DNA from: Pseudoramibacter faecis
GTDB lineage: Bacteria; Bacillota; Clostridia; Eubacteriales; Eubacteriaceae
Direction of reading: 5' to 3'
NCBI RefSeq assembly: GCF_036289405.1
Contig: NZ_JAYFFI010000001.1
Span: 248,001 to 312,000 of the forward strand
Length of the DNA stretch: 64,000 nt
The notes below the pieces were generated by a model that saw only the letters and a program-made list of their open reading frames with translations, was not told where the DNA came from and searched no databases. Made by a program: the position numbers and the translations under genes. Position 1 is the stretch's first letter, and each line of letters starts with the position of its first letter. Positions 1 through 8,188 of this stretch are shown one piece after another.

Positions 1-619
1 CGGGAATGCCGTCTTTGTGGAGTTCGTAGGCCGTAAGCCTGGCCCCCTGCAAAAGCGGCCGGGTTTCGTCAGCATAAACCGAAATCTCCTTTCCGGCTTC
101 GCAGGCCGCGCGAATCACCCCGAGAGCCGTGCCGTAATCCGCCGTGGCCAGGGCGCCGGCGTTGCAATGGGTGAGCACGGTATCCTTCGGATGCAAAAGC
201 GCCGCTCCGGTTTTGCCCATGGCGCGGCACATGGCGATATCCTCGGTGCAAATGGCGTCCGCCTCGACCCTAAGCGCCGCGCAAGCATCCCGGCCGGCGT
301 CCAGAGCCGCCTTCAGGCAAGCCTCCTGTCGGTCGACGGCCCAAAAAAGGTTGACCGCCGTCGGCCTTGTCGCCCGCAGCTCGTTGCAGGCCTGCCGCAC
401 CTGAGAGGCAAAATTCGGTTTGTGCTCGAATTCCCGGGCAGCCAAATATACGGCATAGCCTGCCGTCACGCCGATGGCCGGCGCTCCGCGCACCACCATG
501 GTTACAATCGCATCGCAGACTTCGCGATAATCGGTGTAGCTGTGAATCACCTCCTCGGTCGGCAACCGGGTTTGGTCGATCAGTTTTAACGCTTCGTCTT
601 TAAAATAAACCGGGCGCAT
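1..619 (-). CDS. mtnA: S-methyl-5-thioribose-1-phosphate isomerase, C-terminus beyond the window
   Basis: Aldose-ketose isomerase of the methionine salvage pathway, converting methylthioribose-1-phosphate to methylthioribulose-1-phosphate in the cytosol. About 206 N-terminal residues are visible, against roughly 340 in the family. The reading begins MRPVYFKDEALKLIDQTRLP and contains VVRGAPAIGVTAGY near residue 42, TRPTAVNLFWAV near residue 85 and THCNAGALAT near residue 150, all typical of the MtnA/eIF2B-alpha-like family. The start ATG at 617-619 overlaps the mtnP stop codon by one base (TAATG), so the two genes are probably translationally coupled. The frame runs open off the left edge, so the catalytic C-terminal part cannot be checked. 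Family assignment is very secure. Confidence 0.93.
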   Translation of the reverse strand, partial: MRPVYFKDEALKLIDQTRLPTEEVIHSYTDYREVCDAIVTMVVRGAPAIGVTAGYAVYLAAREFEHKPNFASQVRQACNELRATRPTAVNLFWAVDRQEACLKAALDAGRDACAALRVEADAICTEDIAMCRAMGKTGAALLHPKDTVLTHCNAGALATADYGTALGVIRAACEAGKEISVYADETRPLLQGARLTAYELHKDGIP

Positions 620-1377
620 TATTTTCTCCCGATTCTTTCAATCATCCGAAAGATGAGGGTCTTCATCTCTTCCGTGTTTTCAGCCAGCACCCGCATCACC
701 ATTTCATTGGTCACCGGCGGAATGTCGGGGTTGTCCTTAAGTCCGGCGTCGTAATCCGTCACCAGGGCGATATTGACCACCGGCAGATTTTTTTCCTGGC
801 AGAGATAGGCCTCGGGATATTGGGTCATATTCACGAGATCGCCGCCGATCACCGAAAAATATTTGCTTTCGGCCTTGGTGGAAAAGCGCGGCCCGTTAAT
901 CACCACGGTGGTGCCGCCGTCGTGCATGGTATGCCCCATGCGCGCCCCTTCTTCCAGGGCATACTGACGCAGCCTTTCGTTGTAGGGCTCGGCGGAACTC
1001 AAATGCTCAACCTTCGGGCTTTCATAAAACGTGTCCCTGCGGCCGCCGGTCATATTGATGTACTGATCGGTAACCACAAAATCGCCGGGTTTGTAATCCT
1101 CCCGCAACGAGCCGACACAATTCGCCGAAATCACCGCTTTAACGCCGAGCTGCGCCATCGCGTCCACATTGGCACGGTAATTCACTTCGGCCGGGCTGTA
1201 GATATGCCCCTTGCCATGGCGCGGCATGAAGGCGACCTTCTTGCCGTTCACATCCAAAAGACTGATGGATTCCGAAGGCTTGCCGTAGGGCGTGTCTGCA
1301 TCGACCCGCCGGTATTCGTTCCCTAATTCATAAAGTCCAGAGCCGCCGAACACACCAATATCTGCTGAATAATACAT
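619..1377 (-). CDS. mtnP: S-methyl-5'-thioadenosine phosphorylase (MTAP/PNP-2 family)
   Basis: Phosphorolytic cleavage of methylthioadenosine to adenine and methylthioribose-1-phosphate, which feeds the next gene mtnA. The 252-residue product has the PNP/MTAP signatures GVFGGSGLYEL at the N-terminus, PRHGKGHIYSPAEVNYRAN near residue 50, SANCVGSL near residue 85 and GPRFSTKAES near residue 165. The start is the ATG at 1375-1377, preceded by AAGGAG eight bases upstream; an in-frame upstream extension has no ribosome binding site. It could instead act on inosine or guanosine, as some bacterial MTAP-II enzymes do, but the mtnA neighbour favours methylthioadenosine. It lies 81 bases downstream of the DUF2284 gene, with a hairpin between them. 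Confidence 0.94.
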   Translation of the reverse strand: MYYSADIGVFGGSGLYELGNEYRRVDADTPYGKPSESISLLDVNGKKVAFMPRHGKGHIYSPAEVNYRANVDAMAQLGVKAVISANCVGSLREDYKPGDFVVTDQYINMTGGRRDTFYESPKVEHLSSAEPYNERLRQYALEEGARMGHTMHDGGTTVVINGPRFSTKAESKYFSVIGGDLVNMTQYPEAYLCQEKNLPVVNIALVTDYDAGLKDNPDIPPVTNEMVMRVLAENTEEMKTLIFRMIERIGRK

Positions 1378-1402
1378 TGCACTGCTCCTTTTTATTGAAT
1401 AC

Positions 1403-1440
1403 GCAAATAGCGGCGACGCCCATCCGCCGCCGCTATTTGC
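1403..1440 (-). terminator. Perfect 13-bp hairpin between the DUF2284 gene and mtnP
   Basis: The arms GCAAATAGCGGCG (1403-1415) and CGCCGCTATTTGC (1428-1440) are perfect inverted repeats with a 12-base loop. The hairpin follows the DUF2284 stop and precedes the mtnP ribosome binding site. There is no uninterrupted T tract after it on the minus strand, so it may be a weak terminator, a processing site or an attenuator rather than a full stop. Confidence 0.55.
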
Positions 1441-1458
1441 TGCCATTTAACGACAATT

Positions 1459-3384
1459 TTAATAATTTTTCTTCTTGCGCCAGGCGCCCTTTTCATACTG
1501 ATCGCCGTCGTTCAGTTCGGCTTTAAAGCCCAGCCACTTGTAACGGGTGTCGTCGTCGCCCTTTAGATCGTTGGGGTCCGCCGGCTCTTCAGAGGCCGGT
1601 ACCTGCGCTGCCGGAGGTTCGGACGCGGCCGCTTCAGCGATCGGTGCCGCCTCCGAAGGCTCCGGAACGTCTTCGCAAATCACTTCCTGGACGGTTCCGT
1701 AAACCTCGGCTTCATCGGATTCATAAGCTGTCGTCTCGTAATCCGGGGCCGCAGGCTCTTCCGTTTCAGAGACCACGGCCTGGGCAATGGCCAATGCCGC
1801 CCCCAGCACATCCTGGGAGGCCTTTGGTTTGAGACGTGTCTTTTTCCTCGCCGGCTTGGGTTTCGCCACACGGCGTACTTTCTTGCAGACCTGCTGTTTG
1901 GGAGGTGTTTTTTCCTCCGGCTGGGACGCCGGCAAAACCGCCTCGGCAGTCGGCTCTAGCGTCCGCATCTCCGGCTTGGGCGCCGGTTGCATCGAAACTT
2001 GGGGCGGTATCGGCGGTTCCGGCGGGGCAGGATGGCTGCCCGGCGGATCGGAGAACACCGTTGCGCCCTCACTGCCCGGGGCCACATGCTCCTGATGCTG
2101 CTGTTTAGTCACGGCTCCCTGCAGGGTCTCTGCCAGCAGCTGCATCACTTGGGTATCTGAAGCCTCCGGCATGGCCTTGCGAATGGTGCACTCGAGCTCC
2201 TGGCGAATCATCGCCAACCGGTCGAACTGGATGTTATTTCCCTGGCTCACCTGGCTCTCATCAACCGACGCAGCGGTTTCTGCCGGCCGGATCGCCGGTT
2301 CTTCCGGTGCGGCAGCTTCTTCCGTCACGTTAAACTTGGGAATGGGCCGCTCGCGCATCAGGGCTTCCGCTTCCTCCACTGGCCGTTTAAAGCCGAGCCA
2401 CTTGTATTTCGGCTCGTCGTTTTCGTCGGACGCCTCAGCGCCTTCCGCAGGCGGCAGGGGTTTTGGCGCCGCTTCCGGGACGTCAGGCGGCGGCGATGCG
2501 GCGACGCGATCCCCTTCGGGCAGTGCGTCGGCCGCGTATTCCGGCGGCGGGCCAGGAAACTCAGCATCATCCTGCGCCCAAGGCCGGCTTTTCACAAAAT
2601 CTCCGGAGCTCAGCGAATTGTCTTTAAAGCCCAGCCAGCTGCCGTGATCGCCTTGCACGGCTTCCTTGGCCAAAAGCTCCTGGGTCTGATGGTCCAGCCA
2701 GCTGTCGAGCCGCTTGGCCTGGGGCGCGTCCTCTCCGCCTAAAATGGTCTGCCCCGCTTTGAGATAGCTCTTTTTCGCATCGGGAAAATAACTTTTAAGT
2801 TGCTGCATCGGGATTTTTTCGTTGATCATCACCCCCATCAGACAGGCGATTTTTTCCGGCAGGTGATTGTCCGACGGCCAGGATAGCAGCATGCCCACTT
2901 CAAACTTCGCAATGGAATCTGCGTCGAGTCCCAGCGATTCCATCGAGAACCGCATGAGCTCCGAATGGCGGCAGCGCTCATGATTCTGTTTCGCACATTT
3001 GATCCCCGCCGCTTCGCAGATGTTGCAATTCCCGGGGCGCAGAGTCATCGCGTTGGGATAATCCTTCTCAATTTCGAGCAGATCCCGCCAGCTTTCGGTA
3101 TTCATGCGCGCCTGTACCTCTTCGATATAGTTTTTCGTGCGCACCACACCGGTGATGGTCTGCTTGTGCTCTTTGGGCACGGCGTATTCCCGCCCGACGA
3201 CATAAAGGTATTGGAATTGCTCGAGCAGAAGTTTCTCGTTAAAGCCAAACTCGGGGCAGGACCAGAATTTATTATATTTTGAACATCTCAGGCATTTCCC
3301 CCGGGCTTTGCGCAGGGAAAAATAATTCTCGATGATATCATCCATCAAGAGCGGACCTGATGAAAATTTATGGGTGTATTCCAT
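1459..3384 (-). CDS. DUF2284 cysteine-rich protein with long acidic/proline-rich tail and three WLGFK motifs
   Basis: 641 residues. The first ~200 residues match the DUF2284 predicted metal-binding family. A first cysteine cluster, GKCLRCSKYNKFWSCPEFG, lies near residues 30-48, and a second, NCNICEAAGIKC followed by HERC, near 115-140; these probably bind a metal or Fe-S cluster. The remaining ~400 residues are low-complexity, rich in Ala, Pro and Glu, with one basic stretch (KKVRRVAKPKPARKKTR). WLGFK occurs three times, at about residues 250, 329 and 617, twice as YKWLGFK. DUF2284 proteins are normally only about the length of the first domain. The start ATG follows AGAGGTG. It is first gene of a minus-strand unit leading into mtnP-mtnA. 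Function is unknown; a role in sulfur or metal metabolism is only suggested by the neighbours. Confidence 0.82.
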   Translation of the reverse strand: MEYTHKFSSGPLLMDDIIENYFSLRKARGKCLRCSKYNKFWSCPEFGFNEKLLLEQFQYLYVVGREYAVPKEHKQTITGVVRTKNYIEEVQARMNTESWRDLLEIEKDYPNAMTLRPGNCNICEAAGIKCAKQNHERCRHSELMRFSMESLGLDADSIAKFEVGMLLSWPSDNHLPEKIACLMGVMINEKIPMQQLKSYFPDAKKSYLKAGQTILGGEDAPQAKRLDSWLDHQTQELLAKEAVQGDHGSWLGFKDNSLSSGDFVKSRPWAQDDAEFPGPPPEYAADALPEGDRVAASPPPDVPEAAPKPLPPAEGAEASDENDEPKYKWLGFKRPVEEAEALMRERPIPKFNVTEEAAAPEEPAIRPAETAASVDESQVSQGNNIQFDRLAMIRQELECTIRKAMPEASDTQVMQLLAETLQGAVTKQQHQEHVAPGSEGATVFSDPPGSHPAPPEPPIPPQVSMQPAPKPEMRTLEPTAEAVLPASQPEEKTPPKQQVCKKVRRVAKPKPARKKTRLKPKASQDVLGAALAIAQAVVSETEEPAAPDYETTAYESDEAEVYGTVQEVICEDVPEPSEAAPIAEAAASEPPAAQVPASEEPADPNDLKGDDDTRYKWLGFKAELNDGDQYEKGAWRKKKNY

Positions 3385-3471
3385 GGATTCACCTCTGGAA
3401 TAGTCGGCCGCAGCCGCATTCAGCGTTCTTTGATGACGAAGCGATTTTATCGCCCACTTTAACCAACTTAT

Positions 3472-3500
3472 ATTATAGTGAATCGCGCGCCTGGACTCAA
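3472..3500 (-). promoter_or_regulatory. Sigma-A type promoter for the DUF2284-mtnP-mtnA unit
   Basis: On the minus strand, TTGAGT (3495-3500), a 17-base spacer and TATAAT (3472-3477). It lies about 90 bases upstream of the DUF2284 start codon. The rest of 3385-3774 is AT-rich non-coding sequence between divergent genes, with no RNA structure that I could recognise. Confidence 0.6.
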
Positions 3501-3685
3501 CACAAGATTTTGTTCTTTAAGGGTAAGTTTTGCGTGTGCTCCACCCGCTTTTATTCTCTTTTATGATTATAACTTTTCTTAACGCGGGTGACATCCCCTT
3601 ACATTTTTCCCGATCCAGATGCCTGAGCGCGCTTTTGGGACGACTCGCACTAACCGCATTAAAAAAGTAAAAAATGCAAATTTTA

Positions 3686-3714
3686 TCTGAATTCTCATCT
3701 CTTTCAGGTATAAT
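3686..3714 (+). promoter_or_regulatory. Promoter for the NifU-like/GGGtGRT pair
   Basis: A perfect TATAAT (3709-3714) is preceded, 17 bases upstream, by TCTGAA, a poor -35 match. The start codon is 60 bases downstream behind AAAGGAG. Confidence 0.5.
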
Positions 3715-3774
3715 AAAGACGATGTTTTAACATCTATTGCACACGGCACTAAGAAGCTGAAAGGAGTATTGTGA

Positions 3775-4467
3775 ATGGAATATTCTGTTGAAGTCAAAAA
3801 CATGTGTCCCGTCGCCAGCAACGGCAACCACGGACCTGCCCCTATTCCCGAAGAGGGGAAATGGGTTCAGGCGAAAGAAATTAAAGATATCGCCGGCCTG
3901 ACCCACGGGATCGGCTGGTGCGCGCCCCAGCAGGGTTGCTGCAAATTGACGCTGAACGTGAAGGAAGGCGTGATTCAGGAGGCGCTGGTCGAAACCATCG
4001 GCTGCTCCGGCATGACGCACTCCGCCGCGATGGCCTCCGAAATTCTGCCGGGCAAAACCATTTTGGAAGCTTTGAACACAGACCTCGTCTGCGACGCGAT
4101 CAACACGGCGATGCGCGAGCTCTTCCTGCAGATTGTCTACGGCCGCACCCAGACCGCCTTCTCGGAAAACGGCATGCCCGTCGGCGCCGGCCTTGAAGAT
4201 CTCGGCAAGGGGCTGCGCTCCCAGGTGGGCACGATGTATGGCACGCTGCCCAAAGGCCCGCGCTATCTCGAAATGGCCGAAGGCTATGTGACAAAGCTCG
4301 CCCTCAACAACCGCGACGAAATCGTCGGCTACGCCTATGTGAATCTGGGCGTGATGATGGCGGCGATCAAAAAAGGCGTCGATGCCAATGAAGCCCTCAA
4401 GCAGGCTTCCGGTCAGTACGGTCAGTTCGACAATGCTGCGAAAACCATCGACCCGCGTGAAGCGTAA
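3775..4467 (+). CDS. Iron-sulfur cluster assembly scaffold-like protein (NifU/IscU N-domain type)
   Basis: 230 residues. The central part resembles the IscU/NifU scaffold fold: a cysteine pair GCC near residue 60, then ETIGCSGMTHSAAMASEILPG near residue 80, echoing the family's GC-x-A-I-A-S-S motif followed by GKTxxEAL. It is longer than classical IscU (about 130 residues), with extra N- and C-terminal segments. It is followed after 11 bases by the GGGtGRT gene, and the same two-gene arrangement is known to me from anaerobic Firmicutes. The role is inferred as Fe-S or metal delivery to, or together with, the GGGtGRT protein. The start ATG has AAAGGAG eight bases upstream. Confidence 0.85.
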   Translation: MEYSVEVKNMCPVASNGNHGPAPIPEEGKWVQAKEIKDIAGLTHGIGWCAPQQGCCKLTLNVKEGVIQEALVETIGCSGMTHSAAMASEILPGKTILEALNTDLVCDAINTAMRELFLQIVYGRTQTAFSENGMPVGAGLEDLGKGLRSQVGTMYGTLPKGPRYLEMAEGYVTKLALNNRDEIVGYAYVNLGVMMAAIKKGVDANEALKQASGQYGQFDNAAKTIDPREA

Positions 4468-4478
4468 GGAGGCAGAAC

Positions 4479-5477
4479 ATGGCTTTATTTGAAAGTTACG
4501 AAAGAAGAATCGACAAAATTAACCAGGTGCTCGCGGATAACGGCATCGCATCCCTGGAAGACGCCAAGAAAATCTGCGACGACAAGGGCGTCGATGTCGC
4601 CGACCTCGTCCGCGGCATCCAGACCATCTGTTTTGACAACGCCTGCTGGGCCTACACGATGGGCGCGGCGCTGGCTTTTAAGCGCGGGGTGACCACCGCC
4701 GAGGAAGCCGCTGCCGTTATCGGCAAAGGGCTGCAGGCCTTCACCATTCCCGGCTCCGTCGCCGAACAGCGCAAGGTCGGTCTGGGCCACGGCAATTTGG
4801 GCGCCATGCTCCTAAATGAAGACACCGAATGCTTCGCCTTCCTCGCTGGGCACGAATCCTTCGCCGCGGCCGAAGGGGCCATCGGCATCGCCCGCTCGGC
4901 CAACAAAGTCCGGCAAAAACCCCTGCGCGTCATCTTAAACGGGCTGGGCAAGGATGCGGCGCTCATCATCTCTCGCATCAACGGCTTTACCTATGTGAAG
5001 ACCGACTACAATTATTTCACCGGCGAACTTAACGAAGTCGCCCGCACGGCTTATTCCGACGGGGAACGTGCGGCCGTCAACTGCTACGGCGCCAACGACG
5101 TGCGCGAAGGCGTCGCCATCATGCACAAAGAGGGCGTGGATGTCTCCATCACCGGCAACTCCACCAACCCGACTCGCTTTCAGCACCCGGTGGCCGGGAC
5201 CTACAAAAAGGAATGCCTCGAACAGGGCAAGAAATATTTCTCGGTCGCTTCCGGCGGCGGCACCGGCCGGACCCTCCATCCGGACAACATGGCCGCCGGC
5301 CCCGCGTCCTACGGCATGACGGACACCATGGGCCGCATGCACTCCGACGCGCAATTTGCCGGTTCGTCCTCCGTTCCGGCCCACGTCGAAATGATGGGCC
5401 TGATCGGCATGGGCAACAACCCGATGGTCGGCGCCACGGTTGCCGTAGCCGTCGCGATCGAAGAAGCGAAAAAATAA
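4479..5477 (+). CDS. GGGtGRT protein
   Basis: 332 residues. It contains the family's name-giving motif GGGTGRT at residues 259-265, and many Gly/Ala-rich segments such as GLGHGNLGAMLLNEDTECFA. The family's biochemical function is not established to my knowledge. The constant pairing with the upstream scaffold-like protein suggests a joint role in Fe-S or metal metabolism. The start follows GGAGG seven bases upstream, 11 bases after the preceding stop, so the pair is one operon closed by the terminator at 5545-5584. The protein is full length and intact. Confidence 0.9.
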   Translation: MALFESYERRIDKINQVLADNGIASLEDAKKICDDKGVDVADLVRGIQTICFDNACWAYTMGAALAFKRGVTTAEEAAAVIGKGLQAFTIPGSVAEQRKVGLGHGNLGAMLLNEDTECFAFLAGHESFAAAEGAIGIARSANKVRQKPLRVILNGLGKDAALIISRINGFTYVKTDYNYFTGELNEVARTAYSDGERAAVNCYGANDVREGVAIMHKEGVDVSITGNSTNPTRFQHPVAGTYKKECLEQGKKYFSVASGGGTGRTLHPDNMAAGPASYGMTDTMGRMHSDAQFAGSSSVPAHVEMMGLIGMGNNPMVGATVAVAVAIEEAKK

Positions 5478-5544
5478 CGATCGGCTTTTTAGATCATATA
5501 TATCAAAAGCTGACAGAAAAGACAAAAGAAGCCGTGACCGCGAC

Positions 5545-5584
5545 AAAAAAGCCAGGAGTGCATCAAAGCTTCTGGCTTTTTTTG
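5545..5584. terminator. Bidirectional terminator between convergent genes
   Basis: AAAAAAGCCAGGAG, a loop, then CTTCTGGCTTTTTTT form a stem of about 8 bp (one mismatch) with a T tract on both strands. It separates the GGGtGRT gene (plus) from the GntR-type regulator (minus), which ends four bases further on. Confidence 0.85.
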
Positions 5585-5587
5585 TCG

Positions 5588-6592
5588 TTATTGATAGTTA
5601 TAACGTTCCAGGGAATTCTCCAGATGCCTGGCCATTGCGGCCGCAGCAGCATCCGGATCCTTCGCAATGATGGATCCGAAAATCTGTTTGTGTTCATTAT
5701 AGATTGCCGTCATCTGCTCATCGTCGACCATTCCGGATTGACTGACCCGTTTCAAGAGGTTGCGAATGGTTTGGATCATGGCATAAATAATCGGATTTTC
5801 GGAGCAAACTGCAATGCAAATGTGAAAATTTAGATCGGCTTCAAGAAATTTTTGGTGATCCTTGGCGACATAAGCGTTATAAATCTCATTGCTGACAAGA
5901 TACAACTTAGACAGGGCCGCTTCGTCATGAGATTGAGCTGCAAATCTGGCGGCGCCGACTTCGATGAGGTTGCGCACCTGCAAAATATTTTCAGTCTGGG
6001 GCCGATTGATAAAAAGAGACCACGAAAGCGGGATAATAAAAAAGTCGGATTCTTTTTGCGAGATAAACGTGCCTTGCCCCGGGCGGATGTCAATCATCCC
6101 CAGAACATTGAGCACCTTAAGCGCCTCTCTTACCGCCGAACGCCCCACGCCCATTTTGTTGGCCAGCTCCCGGTCTGAATCAATGCGGCTGCCCTTTTCA
6201 AGGGTGCCGTTGTAGATGCCGTCGGCAAAATGCATGGTCAGGCGATTCACAAGCTCACTGATATTGGCGCTCTCACGACTTTCCTTGGCCAAAAGTCTTT
6301 CTTCGATGTCCTTACCCAGCGTCACGGCAATTTCTTCGCTAAAGTCCGACGGCTCGACCGAAAAAATCGCCGCATCAATATCGAGTTTCTGACAGACTTT
6401 CGTTACGACTTCGCTCACGCGATCGCCGCCCTTACTCTCAAGATTTGAATACGTCGCGACGCTCATGGCAGGTTTTCCGTTTGGCTGCATCAAAAAAAAA
6501 TTCAGAAATTCTTTTTGTGTCATGCGCAGATGTCGCCGCAGTGTTCGCATGTTCTTACGCCGATAATTTGGATTCATTTCTGATTTTGTCAA
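5588..6592 (-). CDS. Regulator with N-terminal XRE-like HTH fused to GntR/FCD (FadR-type) domains
   Basis: 334 residues, about 90-100 longer than ordinary FadR/GntR regulators. Residues ~14-70 (RRHLRMTQKEFLNFFL, then VATYSNLESKGG) look like a Cro/C1-type helix-turn-helix. Residues ~108-180 form a GntR winged helix with GSRIDSDRELANKMGVGRSA and GMIDIRPGQGTFIS. The rest is an all-helical FCD ligand domain, whose usual metal-binding residues are represented around DLNFHICIAV and the terminal HLENSLERY. FCD domains bind small organic acids. The supported start is a TTG at 6590-6592, with GGGAGG eight bases upstream; the next ATG (6575-6577) is too far from it. The position beside the allantoin genes makes it the likely regulator of the island, with an intermediate such as allantoate, oxalurate or glyoxylate as a possible ligand (inference). 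Confidence 0.86.
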   Translation of the reverse strand: MTKSEMNPNYRRKNMRTLRRHLRMTQKEFLNFFLMQPNGKPAMSVATYSNLESKGGDRVSEVVTKVCQKLDIDAAIFSVEPSDFSEEIAVTLGKDIEERLLAKESRESANISELVNRLTMHFADGIYNGTLEKGSRIDSDRELANKMGVGRSAVREALKVLNVLGMIDIRPGQGTFISQKESDFFIIPLSWSLFINRPQTENILQVRNLIEVGAARFAAQSHDEAALSKLYLVSNEIYNAYVAKDHQKFLEADLNFHICIAVCSENPIIYAMIQTIRNLLKRVSQSGMVDDEQMTAIYNEHKQIFGSIIAKDPDAAAAAMARHLENSLERYNYQ

Positions 6593-6651
6593 GTTTGTGT
6601 CCTCCCAATTGGTGCTCCTATTGTATCATTTCCTGCCTGTCTCTACACGAT

Positions 6652-6693
6652 TTTGAAAAAGAAAAGGCACAAATTTTTTAAAATCTGTGCCTT
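6652..6693 (-). terminator. Terminator downstream of allC
   Basis: On the minus strand, AAGGCACA and TGTGCCTT form an 8-bp perfect stem with an AT-rich partly paired interior, followed by TTTTCTTTTTC. It ends the long allantoin-gene transcript that runs leftwards. Confidence 0.8.
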
Positions 6694-6738
6694 AGCGACC
6701 TGCAGGCCTTTGTTTATTTTATCCTTCACGAATTGGAT

Positions 6739-7983
6739 TTATTTTTCGTCCAAGAGTTTCTCGGCCAGGGCGACGATCAGATCGGTTGCCCGCGCCAAAT
6801 CACTGTATTTGCTGAATTCCACCGGGGTATGGCTGCGGCCGTCCTTACTCGGAACAAAAACCATCGCCGTCGGCAGTTGCTGCCCGATCTCAAGCGAGTC
6901 GTGCCCCGCGCCGCTCGGCAGGTATTTATAATCATAGTCTTTGGCCTTGCAGCGATCTTCCATGACCTTCAGCATCTGTTCCGACATTGCCACCGGCTCA
7001 ATCACCAATTTGGTATCCATTTCGTAACTGCTGCCGACGGCTGCGGTTTCACGATCCAAGGCAGCGCGGATACGTCTGACAATATCGTTGATATTGTCAT
7101 TATTCATCGAGCGAATATCCACCGAAAACTCGCAGCTTTCCGCAACGATGTTCATCCCCGATGGCAAAACATGAATCACGCCCACCGTGGCCACGGTGCC
7201 ATCTGCCTTTTCGCGGGCCCAGTCGGGAATTTTTGAAATCACCTTTGTCGCAGTTTCCACCGCGTCAATGCGCATGTCCATCGGCGTCGTTCCTGCGTGA
7301 TCCGCCCGGCCGTGAACGGCTATCATATAACGCTGAATCCCCACAATGCCGGTGACCAGCCCAATGTCCTTCTTTTCCGCATCAAGTACCGGCCCTTGTT
7401 CGATATGCGCTTCAATCATATGCCCGATACTGCCGTCCGGCCATTTCGCATCTGTCACTTTTTCCGGGTCGAGGCCGTACGCCTGCATTGCTTCAGCAAT
7501 GGCAATGCCGTCGGCATCTTTAAACCTTTTGGTGTAAGCCGCATCGCGATGCCCCAACATCGCGCCTGAGCCAAAATATCCGGTGCCAAAGCGCATCCCT
7601 TCCTCATCGCAAAAAGCGGCGACCACAAAATCCCGTTTAAAGGTTTTGCCGCTTTCCTGCAGCAGACGCGCGGCCTCCAGCGAACAGATCACACCGCCGA
7701 TCCCGTCAAAATCTCCGCCGTTTACCACGGAATCATAATGGGAACCGCTCATCACGCAGGGCGCACCCGCCACCGTTCCCTTGATGCGGCCGAAAAGATT
7801 GCCGGCGGTATCTTCCCAAATTTCAAGCCCCGCATCAGTCATGATCTCCTTTAAATAGTCGACGGCTTCCCGCGCCTCTTTTGTAAAGGGCAGTCGGGTA
7901 CAGCCGTTGCCCGGAGTCGCGGTAAAGCGTTTTAAATGTTCAAGATTTTCCGCAATTCTTCCTGTGCTTTTTTCAATTTCCAT
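6739..7983 (-). CDS. allC: Allantoate amidohydrolase (M20 hydantoinase/carbamoylase family)
   Basis: 414 residues, the usual length. Cytosolic metal-dependent hydrolysis of allantoate to ureidoglycine, CO2 and ammonia. Metal-binding motifs of the family are visible: SGSHYDSVVNGGDFDG near residue 80, FCDEEGMRF near residue 127, HIEQGPVLD near 190, HAGTTPMDMR near 228 and SGAGHDSL near 358. The downstream enzymes AllE and AllD in the same island argue for allantoate rather than another N-carbamoyl substrate. AGGGGGG precedes the start ATG. It is separated from the upstream symporter gene by 205 bases in which I see no gene or clear signal. It is the last gene of the leftward unit. Confidence 0.9.
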   Translation of the reverse strand: MEIEKSTGRIAENLEHLKRFTATPGNGCTRLPFTKEAREAVDYLKEIMTDAGLEIWEDTAGNLFGRIKGTVAGAPCVMSGSHYDSVVNGGDFDGIGGVICSLEAARLLQESGKTFKRDFVVAAFCDEEGMRFGTGYFGSGAMLGHRDAAYTKRFKDADGIAIAEAMQAYGLDPEKVTDAKWPDGSIGHMIEAHIEQGPVLDAEKKDIGLVTGIVGIQRYMIAVHGRADHAGTTPMDMRIDAVETATKVISKIPDWAREKADGTVATVGVIHVLPSGMNIVAESCEFSVDIRSMNNDNINDIVRRIRAALDRETAAVGSSYEMDTKLVIEPVAMSEQMLKVMEDRCKAKDYDYKYLPSGAGHDSLEIGQQLPTAMVFVPSKDGRSHTPVEFSKYSDLARATDLIVALAEKLLDEK

Positions 7984-8188
7984 TTTTCCCCCCTGTGGTG
8001 ATCTTCAAAAGCCGATAATCGTTTTTCTTTCTCATGCGTCATGCTTTCGGCTATTGCAAATCCTTCAGCTTCGCCGTCTTGACGGGTGCCTGAAATCGCC
8101 GCTTGAATCCAATAGCTTGTCGACCGAAGGCCCGCGCCGGCTCCATCTTTGCGATGGACTGAACCGCACCGCCGCTTGCTTTCATCGG

